From: Glycine soja
Taxonomy: Eukaryota; Streptophyta; Magnoliopsida; Fabales; Fabaceae
Length of the DNA stretch: 64,000 nucleotides
Assembly: GCF_004193775.1 (NCBI RefSeq)
Contig: NC_041010.1
Coordinates: 62,001 to 126,000, forward strand
Direction: 5' to 3'
Shown here in pieces: positions 24,060 to 37,490 of the stretch (position 1 is the stretch's first letter; each line of letters opens with the position of its first letter). The notes below the pieces were generated by a model. It was given only the letters and a program-made list of their open reading frames with translations, was not told where the DNA came from and did not search any database. The position numbers were made by a program, and so were the translations under genes.

Positions 24060-24344
24060 AGCAAAGCAAGGTAAACTTTGATCTTATTCTCTCTCTAATT
24101 CGTTACGGGAACATAATAGGGTTTTTCAATCCCTTCCTTTTTCCATCAAATTCTCTTGTTTGCTTTTCGTTTTTCAGCCTCATCAGACTATTTATTGTTG
24201 GTGTTTGATTGATGATTTTGATTTTTGAACAAATCGATGATCTGTCGTGTCCAAATCACCTAACTTGACTCGTCTTTTATGCAGGATCAAGTGAAAACTG
24301 ATTGTTTTCCATTGAGTCTGATTTAGTTCTTAGCTTCTGCTTCG

Positions 24345-27300
24345 ATGCCTTCAATCATGTCACCTCAGTGGCAAGATAAGGCTGCTGGTTTCTTTTCTTC
24401 CTCCGGTATCTTTCACTAAATCGCTGTGCTTTTTTCTCATTCTTTTTTACTTTGCTTCTGTTTGAATAGGGAAATGTTTCTTGGACACCCAATACCTAGA
24501 GAAAGAAAAAATAATAAAGAAAAATGATAGATGTAATAGGTATTTGATGTGACAAAAAGAAAGATAGAGACAAATGAAGAGTGTCTAAAATATTAGGGTG
24601 CCCAAATATCACTACTGGTTTGAATAAACTTCTCCATAAACACTTAGAAAATAAGAAAGTAATAGAAGAAAAAATGAATTGAGCTTCTTCCATAAGTTAA
24701 ATTAGCTTATGTCCAAGTTAAAATTAGATTTTGGAGAAGCTAAATGAGAGAAATTCTATGAATTAGCTTATGCTTAAGCTAATTTTAACTTATGGAGAAG
24801 CTTAATTCATTTTATTTTCCTGTAAGTGTTTATTTGGAAATTAATCCAAATATAGCCTTTCTGGTCTCTGTTTGTTCAAATATGAGTTTGATGTAGGGGT
24901 GAAGCTTAAAGAAGCCAAGGAATCAGCAGGAACATTTGTTGGCGAGGTCACGAAGGATACAAAGAGTAATGTGGCCGAAGTGGCAGGACGAGTGGGATCG
25001 ATGGTGAAGAGTCGGTGGGCACTTCTTCAGCAGCCATCCACAAGACATGCTGTGCAGGATCGTTTCATATCAGCTGCTGCTACAACAGGTACCCTCCTGA
25101 GGAGAGGCTTCTCAGGGACAAAGGATAAGGTGGTTGTGGGAAAGTCCAAGGTTGAAGAGGTACTGTAATTGAGGAAATTATTTGAGATTGTGATGGATAA
25201 CTTTTTAGAAATGGATAAATGCATAATGACTAGGTTTCACTGTTTTATCCATTTTGTTCAAAAATTCTGAAAACAAGAAACAGAATGAGCCCTATGTGGC
25301 ATTTTTGGAAATAACTAAAAATGAAAACGGAAAAAAAAAGCACCGTCTTATTCTGGGGATTTTATTTTATTATTACTTGTAATCCTTTCATTTGGGTAAA
25401 GGAAGTGCCTTATCCAAAGTGATTCTGGATTATATAATTCTGTCAGTTGTATGTTGGATAGCCTGTGGTTGGGTTCTAGATTGTTTAAGGCTGTTATTCT
25501 GGACTTGGTAAATGGATTTTTCAAATTTTCTTTGTTTTTTATTTTGTCAGTTGTATCCTTTTCCTTTTTCTAGGTCTTATCTGCCAGTGACATGCCACAA
25601 TATCATTCACAATGTATTTCTTGCTGCACCAGTTTGATGCTCATATTCTTTACTTCTCTTTCTGATTTATCATCATCTTCATTTATTTCAGGTTGCAAAA
25701 ATAACAGCACAAAAAAGTAAGACTATCTTGACAGATATTGAAAGATGGCAAAAGGTAAATGACATTGGCCTAACTTTGATCTATTTTTTACTCTATACAC
25801 CATTTGCAAAATTCTTACTATAATTTTCTTTTGCAGGGAGTTGCGAGCACTGATTGTAAGTTTCTCAAACTACATGACTGAGAAAAAGAGCAGTATTTTC
25901 ATACACCACAGTCTTTTGCGGGCTATGTAGAATTACTTCCATTGTTCCTGCTACGTAGAATTCCATTTTGATACTTTTACAGTAACACCTTTTATTATTA
26001 GTTGATTATTAATTTATATAGCAGTGTAGCATTCTTTGTCTGTATGTAGTTTTTTACTTTACATTTAAAATTTGTTGCTTGCCTAATGCCTGTATAATGG
26101 TACTTAATTATTTACTTATCTTTACCCCAGTATTTGGAGTTCCTATTGAGGTTACTGCACAAAGGCAAGATTGCAGCAAACCTATTCCTCAGATATTAGT
26201 CAAATGTGGAGATTATCTTATAGTTTCAGGTAGCTATTTCTAGAGTAAGGCTCCACGTCCATGGATCAATTTATGTTTTTTTATACAATAATTTTTTTAA
26301 AAGCATTTTGATCCAATAGTAATTTCATTATTTTTATTTTAAGCAGGATTGAACTCGCCAAATCTTTTTAAATCTGAAGGGGATAAAAAGGTTATCCACC
26401 AGTTGGTTTCCCTATACAACCAAGGTAATTCAATCATTCTTTCAGTAATGGGTATGTTTGAGTTATTATATTCGGATGATGATATATTTGCTACTATAAT
26501 TGCATGTTGCAGATTCTACTGCTTCGGTACCAGAAGGCACAAATCCTGTTGATGTAGCAGCTCTTGTAAAATATTATCTTGCTAGCCTTCCTGAGCCACT
26601 AACCACATTAGAGCTTTATAATGAGATTAGAAGTGCTCGATCCAGTATATATTCCATGAGAAACATACTCAAGAGGCTTTCCAGTGTAAACTACATGACT
26701 CTGGAGTTTATAACAGCACTTCTACTCCGTGTTAGCCAGAAATCACTTCTCAATAAGGTAGGAGACTTCTCTACATGGGCATGTGTGTTTGTTTAGTTGG
26801 AGCAGGGATGGGTGGGTGGGAGATTGGGCTTCATATGCCTGGGGAGCACTTATACTTGTTCATTGATTAATTAACCGTGTATGGTGGAGTCTCATGGCAC
26901 ATTTGCTGTGCAAATAGCAGCTTTTGAAACATATATGGAAAAGGAATTGAATCTATGCCTTTTATTTGTTCTGCTATCATCATTATCATTTGAAGTTGTT
27001 GATTTCCTTTATGATGCTTAATTTGTGTCCATATATTAAACCTTGTATTTAACTAAAAACTAAAAGGCATTGCTTTTGACCATTGAGGTTTTTGTTGTTT
27101 TTTTCTTCATTAGCATTCTATAACTCTTTTTATGTTTTCTAAAAAAAAATTTAGACCCCCAACTTACCTTCATATTCTTATTCTGGTTATTCTTTAAGTT
27201 TGGTTTTTTATTTTGTTGTTTGATCAATATATTGTCCAATAGTTCACTAGGTAAAATTCACCAAAGAAAATGTTCACTTGGTAAATGGAGCATACTGTTG

Positions 27301-29212
27301 TCCAATATACTTTTATTGAAATGATAAATTTTATTATTCATAATGGAACAAGAATAATCATCACGTAAACTATCCACATAGTAAAACAAGAAAAGAAAAA
27401 AGATCGAATATAAAAAGGAATAATCAGCAAAGTTCTGGAACCCTTTTTTGGCTTTGAATATCTATCAAAGCTTATTGCCTAAAAGCACTACTCCTAGAAA
27501 TTCATGTATATGGAAAAAAGAGGAGGTCTAGGCTTTCACATTGAACTTTCATCAGACTAGTCAGTCATATTTTGGCTCTTTAGTTTCTATAAGGAAAAGA
27601 GGCACTGCAGTGCTTTGTGGGTGTGTGCTTAATCAGCTGGTATGCAGTGTATTTGGCTACAGCAAAACACCAGTCTTTTCACTTTTCAGTTAGTGTATTT
27701 TTTATATTCTTTGGTATAAGATTGTTTCCTAACTTATTTTGGGCTTTCTGCTTATGGTTATGTTAGAGTTTTGTTGTATGATTTGGAGAAGGATTAGAGA
27801 GCTTAAATATTTATGTTTCTGTACTTCTTGCTTACTTCTTGAAGGATTTCCTGTGGTCAGTTTCTTGTGCTTTTCTCCTTTTCTAATATTTTTTTCTTCT
27901 GCTAATATCACTATTTTCTCTTCTTAATCTAAAAGCAGAAAGCAAACACCACTATTTTCGTAGATGCATAACTTGCTTTGTTATAGTTAGCTTCTTTCCT
28001 CTGTCTCTGCAATATGATCATTTTCATGCTTGCTATTTTGGGTTTCCCATCACTTGGATCACCATAAGAGCAATGTCATAGTCATTACTTGCTTGTTGCT
28101 ACATACAAATTGGATTTGAGTAGCATGCTCATCATTTTTTGTTTTCTCTAGATGGATGCTCGGAGCCTTGCTATGGAAATGGCACCTGTTATTATGTGGC
28201 AAAAGGAACGGAGACCTGAATTTTATCATCAATATTGGAATCAGGTGTCAAAAAGTCTTTCCAATAAGACTGTGGATCCACCACCTGGCTCATATACTGC
28301 CTGGGACATGCTTGCTGGTAGGCTAAATGATGCTAAAACATGTAAATTTTTTAAGATAACCAAATCGACTTAAATTATTATTTATTATTGATTATGGCCA
28401 AAAGGATGATGACCCTGTGGGACATTCCACAAAATCGTACCCTAGTCTGTTTGGCAATGGGGATTTTCTAAGTCAAAATGTTCTATATGCAATAATCTTC
28501 ACTAAGCATAAACTTTAATATCAGCCATGTGAGGAGAGGATCAATAAAAGGCCTAATAAGAAGAGTTGATCACATGAGAGATAACTAGTTAAATAGGGGA
28601 TTAAGACCATGGAAAACCCTAGGGGGGCATTTGGTATGCATAGTCTTCTTTTGTTCCTTGGATTTATATTTCTAGGAATCTTGTTTCTTTAAGAATCACG
28701 ATTTTTGAAAATGTTGTAAATATGTTTGGTATGCCCAAATATTCTTGAGAAGGTTAGACAATGTTTTGTGGGTATCCAAACTTCAAATCTTGGATTCCCA
28801 CTCCCTCCCTTGGGAATGGTTTGTCGGGAAATATGGTTTAAAAAATAACCAGGAATATTAATTTCCTGAAAATCTTTTTTTAAAAATTCATACCAAACAT
28901 AGAAATCTAAGATTCACGGGAAACTTAATCTCCCTAGCACACACACCCTGAGAGAAACCATTGAAAATTAATGACCTAAATTTCGTCTGCAGAAATATTA
29001 ATAATGCAGTTATAGATTTGTAGGATTGTTGCTGATTGGATTCTTTTCTTGTTTCTTTTGCTGCAGATGATGGTGAAGCCACAGATGCATCATCTCCTAT
29101 TCCTTTGGATGACGGCACACCAGTAGATTTTGGTGCAATTGAGGTTGTTCAGTTGCTCACAGAACATCATAATGCAATTTTCACAGATGCAAATGAGACA
29201 GTCTGGAAATGA
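24345..29212 (+). CDS. RhoGAP-domain protein, At5g61530 type
   Basis: Coding exons 24345-24405, 24897-25159, 25692-25754, 25837-25855, 26131-26229, 26347-26424, 26513-26757, 28152-28317 and 29067-29212 add up to 379 aa with every junction in phase and GT-AG. A 5' untranslated exon ends at 24070. RhoGAP proteins switch off ROP/Rho GTPases. The N-terminal ~130 residues are a basic, helix-rich part (KEAKESAGTFVGEVTKD). The GAP-like domain runs from FGVPIEV (about residue 136) through NPVDVAALVKYYLASLPEP to about 310. The C-terminus ends in FTDANETVWK. The position of the catalytic arginine finger (normally GIFRxSG) reads LIVSGLNSPNLFKSEG, with no arginine. As I recall it, the Arabidopsis relative is similar, so it may be a binding domain or use another residue. 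Exon 4 is only 19 nt. Confidence 0.92.
24618..24850. mobile_element. Fold-back MITE in RhoGAP intron
   Basis: The two halves are complementary. GTTTGAATAAACTTCTCCA and AAATAAACACTTA-type sequence face AAGTGTTTATTTGG and TTAATCCAAA at the other end, with GAGCTTCTTCCATAAGTTAA opposite TTAACTTATGGAGAAGCTTA in the middle. Length is about 233 bp. It could form an almost complete hairpin in the pre-mRNA. Confidence 0.7.
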
Positions 29213-31340
29213 ATTGCTTGATTCCTTTTACTGTATTTATTGGTTGACTTGGAATATTGGACTTGGAGTAAACTTTTTTCCCAATCCGGGCATGAAGATC
29301 ATTATTAGCAGCTATATTTGAAGTTATCCACAATCATCACGCGCGGAAAGATGTTGGATATTACTGGTCCAGTTTTAGTGATAATCCCTATCTGATTTTC
29401 GATGTTTTATGCTTTTAGGGGAGCGACTGTTATACTTCAAAAAGGGGGTAAAAGTAGCGAAAGTATTGTACAGCTATTATGTATTGCTTGCAGAAATTCG
29501 TCACGAAGTGTGCTGTGTTGTTGTGGTCTTTCGCTTGGACTGATGATATGTGTGATCTTTGTTTTGTGACCTTTGTCTATAGTTTACGTAGAGTCATATA
29601 TTCATATTCATATATATAGATAAAGGTCAGTTTGCTACACTGTAGTAGAAATGGATCATATAAATCTTGTCCCTGATTGGGAGAATGCTGCAAAAGGGGT
29701 ACAGCAAAGTCTTTTTTTTTTATTGGCAAATGTTATTAGATAGTTTGTTAGTTTTTGTTATCAAGAGAGATTAAACATGTGATCTTTTCCTTTTTTTTTT
29801 TTCTTAACCATCTTATGAGGTGGAGTAAGTTTGTTTCAAACTTGGAGATTTATAATTTATTTTACTCTTGGGACCCTACAGTGCCTAATTTTTTGGGGGT
29901 CGCACGAGAGGATTTTGTTGAAGGCTATTATGTTTGTATTGCAACTCTATAGGACAGAGAGTATAAAGAAATAGTAAAAATAAAAGATTCTGTTCATGTG
30001 TTGTATAGGTCTAGCCTTTGAGGAACACCGATAGCTTTTATTTGCTATTTGTTTATGGTTGTTAAAAGAAGTATCTACAAAATATAATATGGGAAATACT
30101 CAAATGTGCAGGTATTAAGTTCCTCAACTAATTAGATATATTGGGCAATTTCAGGTTTTCCTTGATTAAATCAAGTAACTTAATGCTGATAGGAGATATA
30201 AGGTTGATTTGGTGGATGGAAAGAAAGAAGAATGAAGGGAGAAGGAAAAGAGGAGAGGTCGTAAGTTTGAATTTTTTTTACCTTATATTTCTAATAAAAC
30301 TAACAAACTAATATTTGTCTTTGAAAAAATCAAGTAACGAAGTAAGTTCTAATGAGGACATCAAAGATCAGATCCAAGTTCAGAAGAAAGTCCAAGACCC
30401 AATACAAAGCATGAGAGGGCCCATGACAAGACATAAAATGACCTAATAAGTTTTACATCATATAGTAGCTAATTTGAGGGCAATTCAATTGCATGAGGGG
30501 ATCCAACATCTAGAGGTCTGCATGTGTGGGTTACTAGTCACATGTATTGCTTGCTTGGAGTGAGAATAGGAGCCAATTATTTACTTAAGCATTTAATAAA
30601 AAAGAATGATAATAAATTGCTTGTAACTGGTTTTGAGACCTAAAGCTCAAGCTTAATTATGCCTCACTTAAAAACGAAGGCATTTTAGTTATGCTTAGAA
30701 TTTGAGATTTTATTTTTCTTTTATTTTCTACCAAGTGCAAAAGAATTGATTTTTATAAATCATTTTTGAAGTGAATAGACAAAGGACTTTTGTTGGGTTT
30801 GTCTCCACTAGGATTCTTCCTGGAACCATTTCATCTTATCAAGAATTTTTCAATTCTTGTGGCGATCCTAAGGCTTATCAAACATCATTATCTATGGTAC
30901 TTATCTTGTTCTTTTTTTCACATTTTCTATTTCCTTGTTTAATTTTCGCAATGCTAATTCTGTAATTATGTCCGAATTTCATGTTTGCATATATCTCGTT
31001 TTACTTAACCTTTTTCAGTGTTTTTGTGCCTAAATTGCGTTTAAGAACGTCCTCTTTCACCTCGTTTTGGAATCATTCCAACCTGAGTTTTGTAGGTTGA
31101 GAAACGAATAAAAGTTAACAATATGTTTTTGGATGAATCGGTGTGCAATTTCCATCCTATAATTGATCCCAATTGAAGCAAGATAAGGGGATTCACATCA
31201 AGTTCATATATTATTGGCAAATTGGAAACAGGTAAGTTACAACAATCTAGCACTGACTACATACCAAATGGATGGATGATACTTGTAAAACAGGAGCAAA
31301 ATGATCACCGGGCATAGCGGTCTAATTAAAAATAAACAGT
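29213..31340. other. Intergenic between convergent RhoGAP and DUO1-like genes
   Basis: About 2.1 kb. The first ~400 bp are probably the RhoGAP 3' untranslated region. The rest is AT-rich with short chance frames (for example 29755-29952, 30771-30965) that show no domain. The two genes converge here. Confidence 0.6.
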
Positions 31341-33494
31341 TCATTGATCTGATGAGGTTGGAATGTGCTCAAAGTATTCAAAAATCTCGCTAGGGAAGTC
31401 CTTGAAAAAGCCATTTGAACTTGCACTTTGAGAATTTCCTTCCAATCCGAAAGTTGGCAACCTGGTCCCAAGCTTCTGGCTACTGCTGCATGCACATTGT
31501 AAACATTTTTTCTCCTCGAACCCATAAACAAAGTTTGGGTCAAAGGGCTCAGGAACAAGGTCCTGGCACTCTGGGAACAGTGGAAAGTCCAAGAGTGGTT
31601 CAGGTTCAGGGAGTAGAGGGAAGTTGTACCCTGATGAAGACTCAAACGATGGAACTGTGTGAAGTGGGGTGGCATCAACCTCAACTGCACTCAGATAATC
31701 ATTTTCCAACTGTTGATAGTTTGGCTTTATCAAATCTTGTAGGTTGATCATCTCGAACACTAGAGTGTTTCCCATATAGGAAGTAGCGTAAGATAGAATT
31801 TCCTCCACCTGATTGGAACTGCATGGTGGAACCTGAAATAGATGTACTCACCAAGTTCATGAATTTGCGATTTTTTTATTAATTAAATCAAGTATTTTTC
31901 TTAAAGATATAAAAAAAACTTACTACAATAAAATTGTTGAGACATCAAAGTTTAAGATAGAACATTTTTCACTTTTCCATTATTTGTAAAAAATAAAAGA
32001 AAAAGTAGTTAAAAAAATAGTGGTAGCAATTTTTTTTAAAGAAGTGACAATAACAGTTACATCTTGGAAGTTCATAAAGGGAATAAAAACACAATTATAT
32101 ATATTAAAAGATAATTTAGGAATAAAAAATATGTACATTAAAGGGTAATTACCTTATAAATTATAGATAATAACTATAGATTATAGATGATTGTTGAATG
32201 AATATTGGACAACTACAAGACAATGTTTGGTTTTCCCTTTGGAAAGCTCTAAACTTAGGTTTAGAAAGTAAATCCATTTTGATAACATGTTTGATTACCT
32301 TCAAAAGTAGGTTTGAACATAAAAAATTTACTTGATGCAAACTTAATTTTGTAGAAATAAGATTAAGGTTGTTTTTGCAAATTCAATTTGATCCAGACTT
32401 AAGTTTAAAAACTTTAATCCAAACATGTACTTAGTCAAAAGTGTATTTTAAATTTGATTTATCAAAATAAAATGAGTTATCCAATCTTCATCCAATGGTT
32501 ACAAAACACTAAATCCATTTTCTCCTCTCCCTTATAGGAACCACTTAATTGTAAGGACTCCCCTAAACTCTAGGAGGGTATCAGGTATAAAAAAGAAAAT
32601 TTTGTGGTATTTCTGTTAGATATTGTTTTCTAGTAAAGGGTATAGAATGTATAGACACTTGCGCTGACACACAATATATCTTGAAGTAAAATTAGGATAC
32701 TCATGAACCTCACCATTTCTTCCACTTGTTGCACTTGATTAAGATGAGCTTTTCCTTTGTTTTTCTTTGGCTTTGACGCTGGTGGCTTCTGCAACATCCT
32801 CTCCAACCTTTTCCTCCTACTGCTCCAGAAGTTTTTCACATCGTTGTCGGTTCTCCCTTGCAAATACGTTGCAATTTTGGCCCATTTGTTCCCATATTGT
32901 GCCTGCAATTCTATCACCAACCTTTCCTCCTCTGCTGTAAACTTGCATCCACTACACATTCCAAAATTTCGTTATCAAAATTAAGAAACAATCAAATTTT
33001 GTACATTATTAGTAGTATAGTAGTACTACAAACACTAAAACACTCGAAACAGCAACAGTTTTTTTTTTTTCTATGGACAAAAGTTAATTTTGTTAGTATC
33101 TTTGACTTTTTTCTTATTTCCTTCTCCCTTAACTATTCAACTAACCTTACTTATATCTCCCTCGGAAAAACATTAGTAAGATCAAATTTGGTATCCTATG
33201 TTCGTACAAGGATAACACAACAAATTAACATATGAATGTGAATTAGTTGCACATAATTATATTAAAAAGGTGACAGATAGAATGAATGAAAGCAATGAAT
33301 TACGTCTTCAAGTTGGGTCTAAGTTTGTTAACCCATCTAAGGCGACAAGATTTTCCTGTTCTGGGCAACAAGCCTTTGGATCGAATGGAGCTCCATTCCC
33401 GAGGGCCATATTTGCTGACGTGTCTCAACAGCACCTCATCTTCCTCACTACTCCATGGCCCCTTCTTTATCATCTCTAACTCTCTAATTTCCAT
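31341..33494 (-). CDS. DUO1: R2R3-MYB transcription factor, DUO1 (MYB125) type
   Basis: Exons 33494-33304, 32951-32714 and 31832-31341 (minus strand) encode 306 aa with GT-AG junctions in phase. DUO1 drives division and differentiation of the male germ cell in pollen. R2 has W14, W34 and W54; R3 has F68, W87 and W106. The linker RTGKSCRLRWVNKLRPNLK and the R3 end GRTDNDVKNFWSSR are DUO1-like. A basic KPKKNKGK patch follows (about 120-135). The acidic C-terminus ends FFKDFPSEIFEYFEHIP, like the DUO1 activation motif. A miR159 target site lies in exon 1. The start is the first ATG before KKGPW. Introns are 352 and 881 bp; the second holds a MITE-like stretch. The protein has the usual family length and no visible lesion. 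Paralogous DUO1 copies are expected in soybean, so ortholog versus paralog cannot be told here. Confidence 0.9.
33375..33395 (-). promoter_or_regulatory. miR159 target site in the DUO1-like exon 1
   Basis: The mRNA segment coding WSSIRSK is complementary to miR159 over 21 nt. Against the known miR159a sequence I count two G:U wobbles (miRNA positions 8 and 20) and one mismatch (position 12). DUO1 is an established miR159 target in Arabidopsis, with the site in this part of the MYB domain. The complementarity is seen here; cleavage is inferred. Confidence 0.85.
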
Positions 33495-36400
33495 GCCTCT
33501 TTCCTTCCTTCATTCAACTCATCATTTTCATTTATATACATGTTTGAAATGGATATGGTACTTTTGCTCCTGTGTGCTTTCACTCATGGCTACGTCATGC
33601 ACCTGCGCACGCGAGGAACGTTACGAAAGTTTTGTTTTCTGATGTTTGTGGCGTGGCAGCAGGTGGCGTGATTTGGCTTTTGATCTACGTGGACGCAATG
33701 CAGAGGATTCTTGCTCCCCACTTTGCGCATGCGACGGTTTTGACGGTTAGTGGGGAACATGCACAACCCCGCCATTTCTTCTCGTTTGAATCAAGATTTT
33801 TTTAAAATTTAAACTATTTAAAAATTTACTTCTAAATGAATATAATATTTTTAAAAAAATAATAATTATAATGCATTTTAAATTTTTTTTACACTATTAT
33901 AATATCATAAATTACCTTGTTAAAAAATATTTTTTAAATAATTACCTTTTTATGGAAATAATTACTTAAAACTATATAACATTTTAACAATTATTTATGT
34001 AAAATGTTATATAAAATAAATTTTAATTGATTAATTAATTGTGCTAAAATCTTGATACTGTATATGGAAAACTTTTTTTTTCATTAGTAGAAATCAAAGA
34101 CTATAATCTTATAATAACTCATTTTATACAATCAATTGATTTTTTATAATTATAACATAATTATAACGTAAATAAAGACAATAAGATCTCTTGTTATACA
34201 CATTTGTTTAAACCAATGCCCCTTAGTTATGTTGCAACTCCCTACTCTCTTCTAACCAAAACTGTAATTATGCATCAAATAAAGGATAAAACGGGCAAAA
34301 AAGTCAACACGAGATATTAAACTAATACAAAGGTAATTGCAGTCTCTGAAATCGTGCTTCACATTCTTTTATTGTTGTTGCTGATGGAGTAACTGCAGGA
34401 TCTCCTTCATCCGCTGGTAACCACTCACCCTCAAGGCCTCAATTATAGTTCTAACTGTTAGAAAAAAAATACCCAACTCTTCAAACCGTTCTTTTATTCA
34501 TTCTCATGACACAGAATTCTTTTAGAAACTTTATTCAAGTTTTGATCAAGGGTAACCATTGTGGAACTTAAGGGTGCAATGGAGGCATTGTTCAACCACA
34601 TGCCTCAGGATTTGTGTTTTTCTCAAGCATATTTATCCGAGGGATTTTATATATTCAAATTCATAATTTGTGTTACCAATAGGTGAAGTCGTTTCTCAAA
34701 ATGTTGAGGCTTTCATTTTTAAGGTTTTTGTTTTCAAATTTTTTAATTTTCTTTTCTAATTCTTTGTGTGTTACTTCAATGGCTCACAAAATCCAAATAA
34801 CTGGTTATTATTTGTTTGATTTCTAAAATAAATTTCTTTATGTTGTAGAGAATAACCTTCCATTGATGCATGCCAATTTAAGAGTAAAAAGAAATAGGTT
34901 GATACATAGAAATTTTTATTGTAAAACCATTTTTTCTTTCTTTTATAATTTTCCTTTTTCCATTGATATTGGCCGATGACCATTCTTATGTTTGTAGGTC
35001 AAATATGTGAGGTGCTCTTATATCTTCATGCAGAGAAGTCCACTGAAGCTTTCGTGGTAGATCATGTAATTTGTCTTCTCAAAGATAATACCAGTAGATT
35101 TTCCCATTTCTTTCTTTTACTGATTTCACTATTGTTTGACTAGCATGTTCTTTTAGAAAATATGTTCACAGGATCATGAAAATATGTTTACCCAAAGCAA
35201 TCAATAATTCTCAGCAAAGAAGATTAATTATCCCAAAAGAAAGATTAAACCGATCGACTTCTACGTACAATGCATACACTGATACACATAAATTAAAGAC
35301 CCAAAACCAAACGGATAAAGGTAAAGAGAATTAATGAGTAATGCTAGTTAGTTTGCATTTTTACCTTCAAATATTTTGTTATCTTTTTTTTCTTCCTCAA
35401 ACTATTGCTATATTTGTTATATTTTTCTTTTCATTTATTTATCTCCCTCTATTAAAAAAGAGTGACAAAGATAAATAATTTTATGTTTACTTTTTTTACC
35501 TATTATTTTCATTTACAGAAATTTAAAACTGTCCAATTTTAAATTTGAAAACCTATCAATTTGTTAATTAAAAAGGCTTATTTTTTTTAAAAAAAAAATA
35601 CTAATTTTTTTAATCAAACCTTCCATTTTTTAAATTTTATTAATTTGTTAGTTAAGCTCCCAACAAAAGAATTCTTTTTTATTTTTTATTTTTTAATATC
35701 CTTTTTAATTAGATCATATATTTTTCATTTGTTATTTTTTAAAATTTCCTTTTTTGAATTTTAAGAAATTACCAATTTGTTAATTAAATCTTCCAATTTT
35801 TTGACATTAAAAGCCTAAAAACCTGTTAATTAATTACTCATTTTTAAGAAAATATGTTCCACTTCCTGGGTGTTGGGTGTCAGTATTACAGGAATTTGCA
35901 AAATCTAAAACTTAACGAAATTAAACGCACACATAACTTGCAAAATCTAAAACTTTGATATGGATTTAAGACTACATTAATGCTACTTTAAAAGTCGCAC
36001 TCAAGTTTATTTCAAATTAGTTTACTAGACTTTTGGTCCCTTGTATTATAATTGTGTAATTTTAATTACTCAAATTTTAATTGTGTTAATTGGATCCTTT
36101 AAGTATTATAAATATGTAATTTTAATTCTCATATTTCAATGTATCAATTAAGTCTTCAAGTATCAAAGTTGATCAATTTTAGTTCATTAAATTTCATAAT
36201 TATCCAATTAGAACTATTTTTTGAGGATAAAAACAACCCAATTGACACAATTAAAATTTTGAGAACTAAAATGATCAATTTGCTAAACCTGAGAGACCTA
36301 ATTGTCACAATTAGAACCTAAGAGACAAAAATTGTATAATTGTCATTCTTGATGGACCAAAAGTACAATTAAATCATAGAAAAATAAATTTTAAATATAA

Positions 36401-36788
36401 TTAAAAAATATTTTTGTAATAAATATAATATAAAATATAATTTTAAAAAATTTTAATTTTGTATATTTTAAAACTAGTGTACTTAATTAAATATTAATTT
36501 CACAATAATTTATTAATATTTTACTATATTTAATATTAAATGAAGAAATTTAAGCACTAATTAAAATAATTAAAATTGTTTTTTTTATTGATTGAACAAT
36601 TATTAAAAAGATTGACTTAATTGGATATAAAAAGCCACTAAAACTCATGATTAAATATAAAAGATATGAGGTGGAAAAATTCTATTGATGGAGTGTTTTT
36701 TATTAAGAATGTTTACTCGTTAATTTAAAAAGTTGACGTGTCACCTAATATCTCATTATTCAGATTTATATGGAAGTCCAATTATCAG
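33495..36788. other. AT-rich intergenic region upstream of the DUO1-like gene
   Basis: About 3.3 kb with no supported gene. The first several hundred bases should hold the DUO1-like promoter. From 33.8 kb on it is very AT-rich. A faint open stretch at 34990-35090 (ICEVLLYLHAEKSTEAF) has no start and no partner exon. 36.0-36.4 kb is internally repetitive (variants of AATTAGATC, AATTGT and CAATTAGG). Confidence 0.6.
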
Positions 36789-36851
36789 TTCATCAATGGA
36801 TGTTGGCAAATTTAAGAGGGGGTGGTTAGTTCCCTTTAAATTGGCCTATGT

Positions 36852-37490
36852 TTGGTTTTCATGATTGATTTACTTTGGCAACAAAGGAATACCAAAGCGT
36901 TTAAAGATCAAAATTGGAGCAAGGAGGATATTATGGTCTGGTTACATAAGATGGAGCTGGCTTGGAATCATGCTACCAAGAACCAAGAGGGAATTATCAA
37001 GAATAGATCCAACAATATATGTTCAGTTAACAAGTTCACTTGGAGTCCATCCGAAGGAAAACAATTCACTCTCAATTGTGATGGTGCTAGATCTCGAGCA
37101 AATGCAGTTATATCATGTGGTGGTCTTTTAAGAAATGATGCAAATGATTCCATGGCGAGCTTCGCCTGTAATCTAAGAGTGAGTTCAGTTATTCAATAAG
37201 AGTTATGAGTCATCTTCCATGGTATTCAACTTGCTAGAGAACAACAGATTCTATAAGTAGGATGTCAATCTAACTCAATAGAAGTTATACATCTTATACT
37301 TGATGGGTGCAATGAAAATCATGTCTATTTTTAGATCTGTTGAGCTATAAAGAGCATCATTGAGTCTCCAATGGTAGTGTCTTTCAAGCACATTTCCAAA
37401 GGATGTAATGCATCAATTGATGCATTTGCTAAACATGTTCTTGGTTTGCCTCGGGAGCTGTGTTTTTTTTTTCATGCAGGCCCCTAGTTT
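36852..37490 (+). pseudogene. LINE (non-LTR retrotransposon) RNase H fragment
   Basis: The frame starting near 36852 has features of the RNase H domain at the 3' end of plant LINE reverse transcriptases: LLWQQRNTKAF, then LNCDGARS, GGLLRND, FHGIQLARE, NSIEVIHLI and FKHISKGCNASIDAFAKHV. Stops at about 37198, 37255 and 37333 interrupt it. No reverse transcriptase core lies upstream, so it is 5' truncated and dead, as most LINE copies are. Confidence 0.75.

Noticed and set aside
29130..29321. Frame overlapping the last RhoGAP exon
   Set aside because: It is a shifted reading of the exon that ends FTDANETVWK and its 3' untranslated region.
34990..35090. Peptide ICEVLLYLHAEKSTEAF in the AT-rich region
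   Set aside because: No start, no flanking exon and no recognised family. Too short to call a gene or relic.
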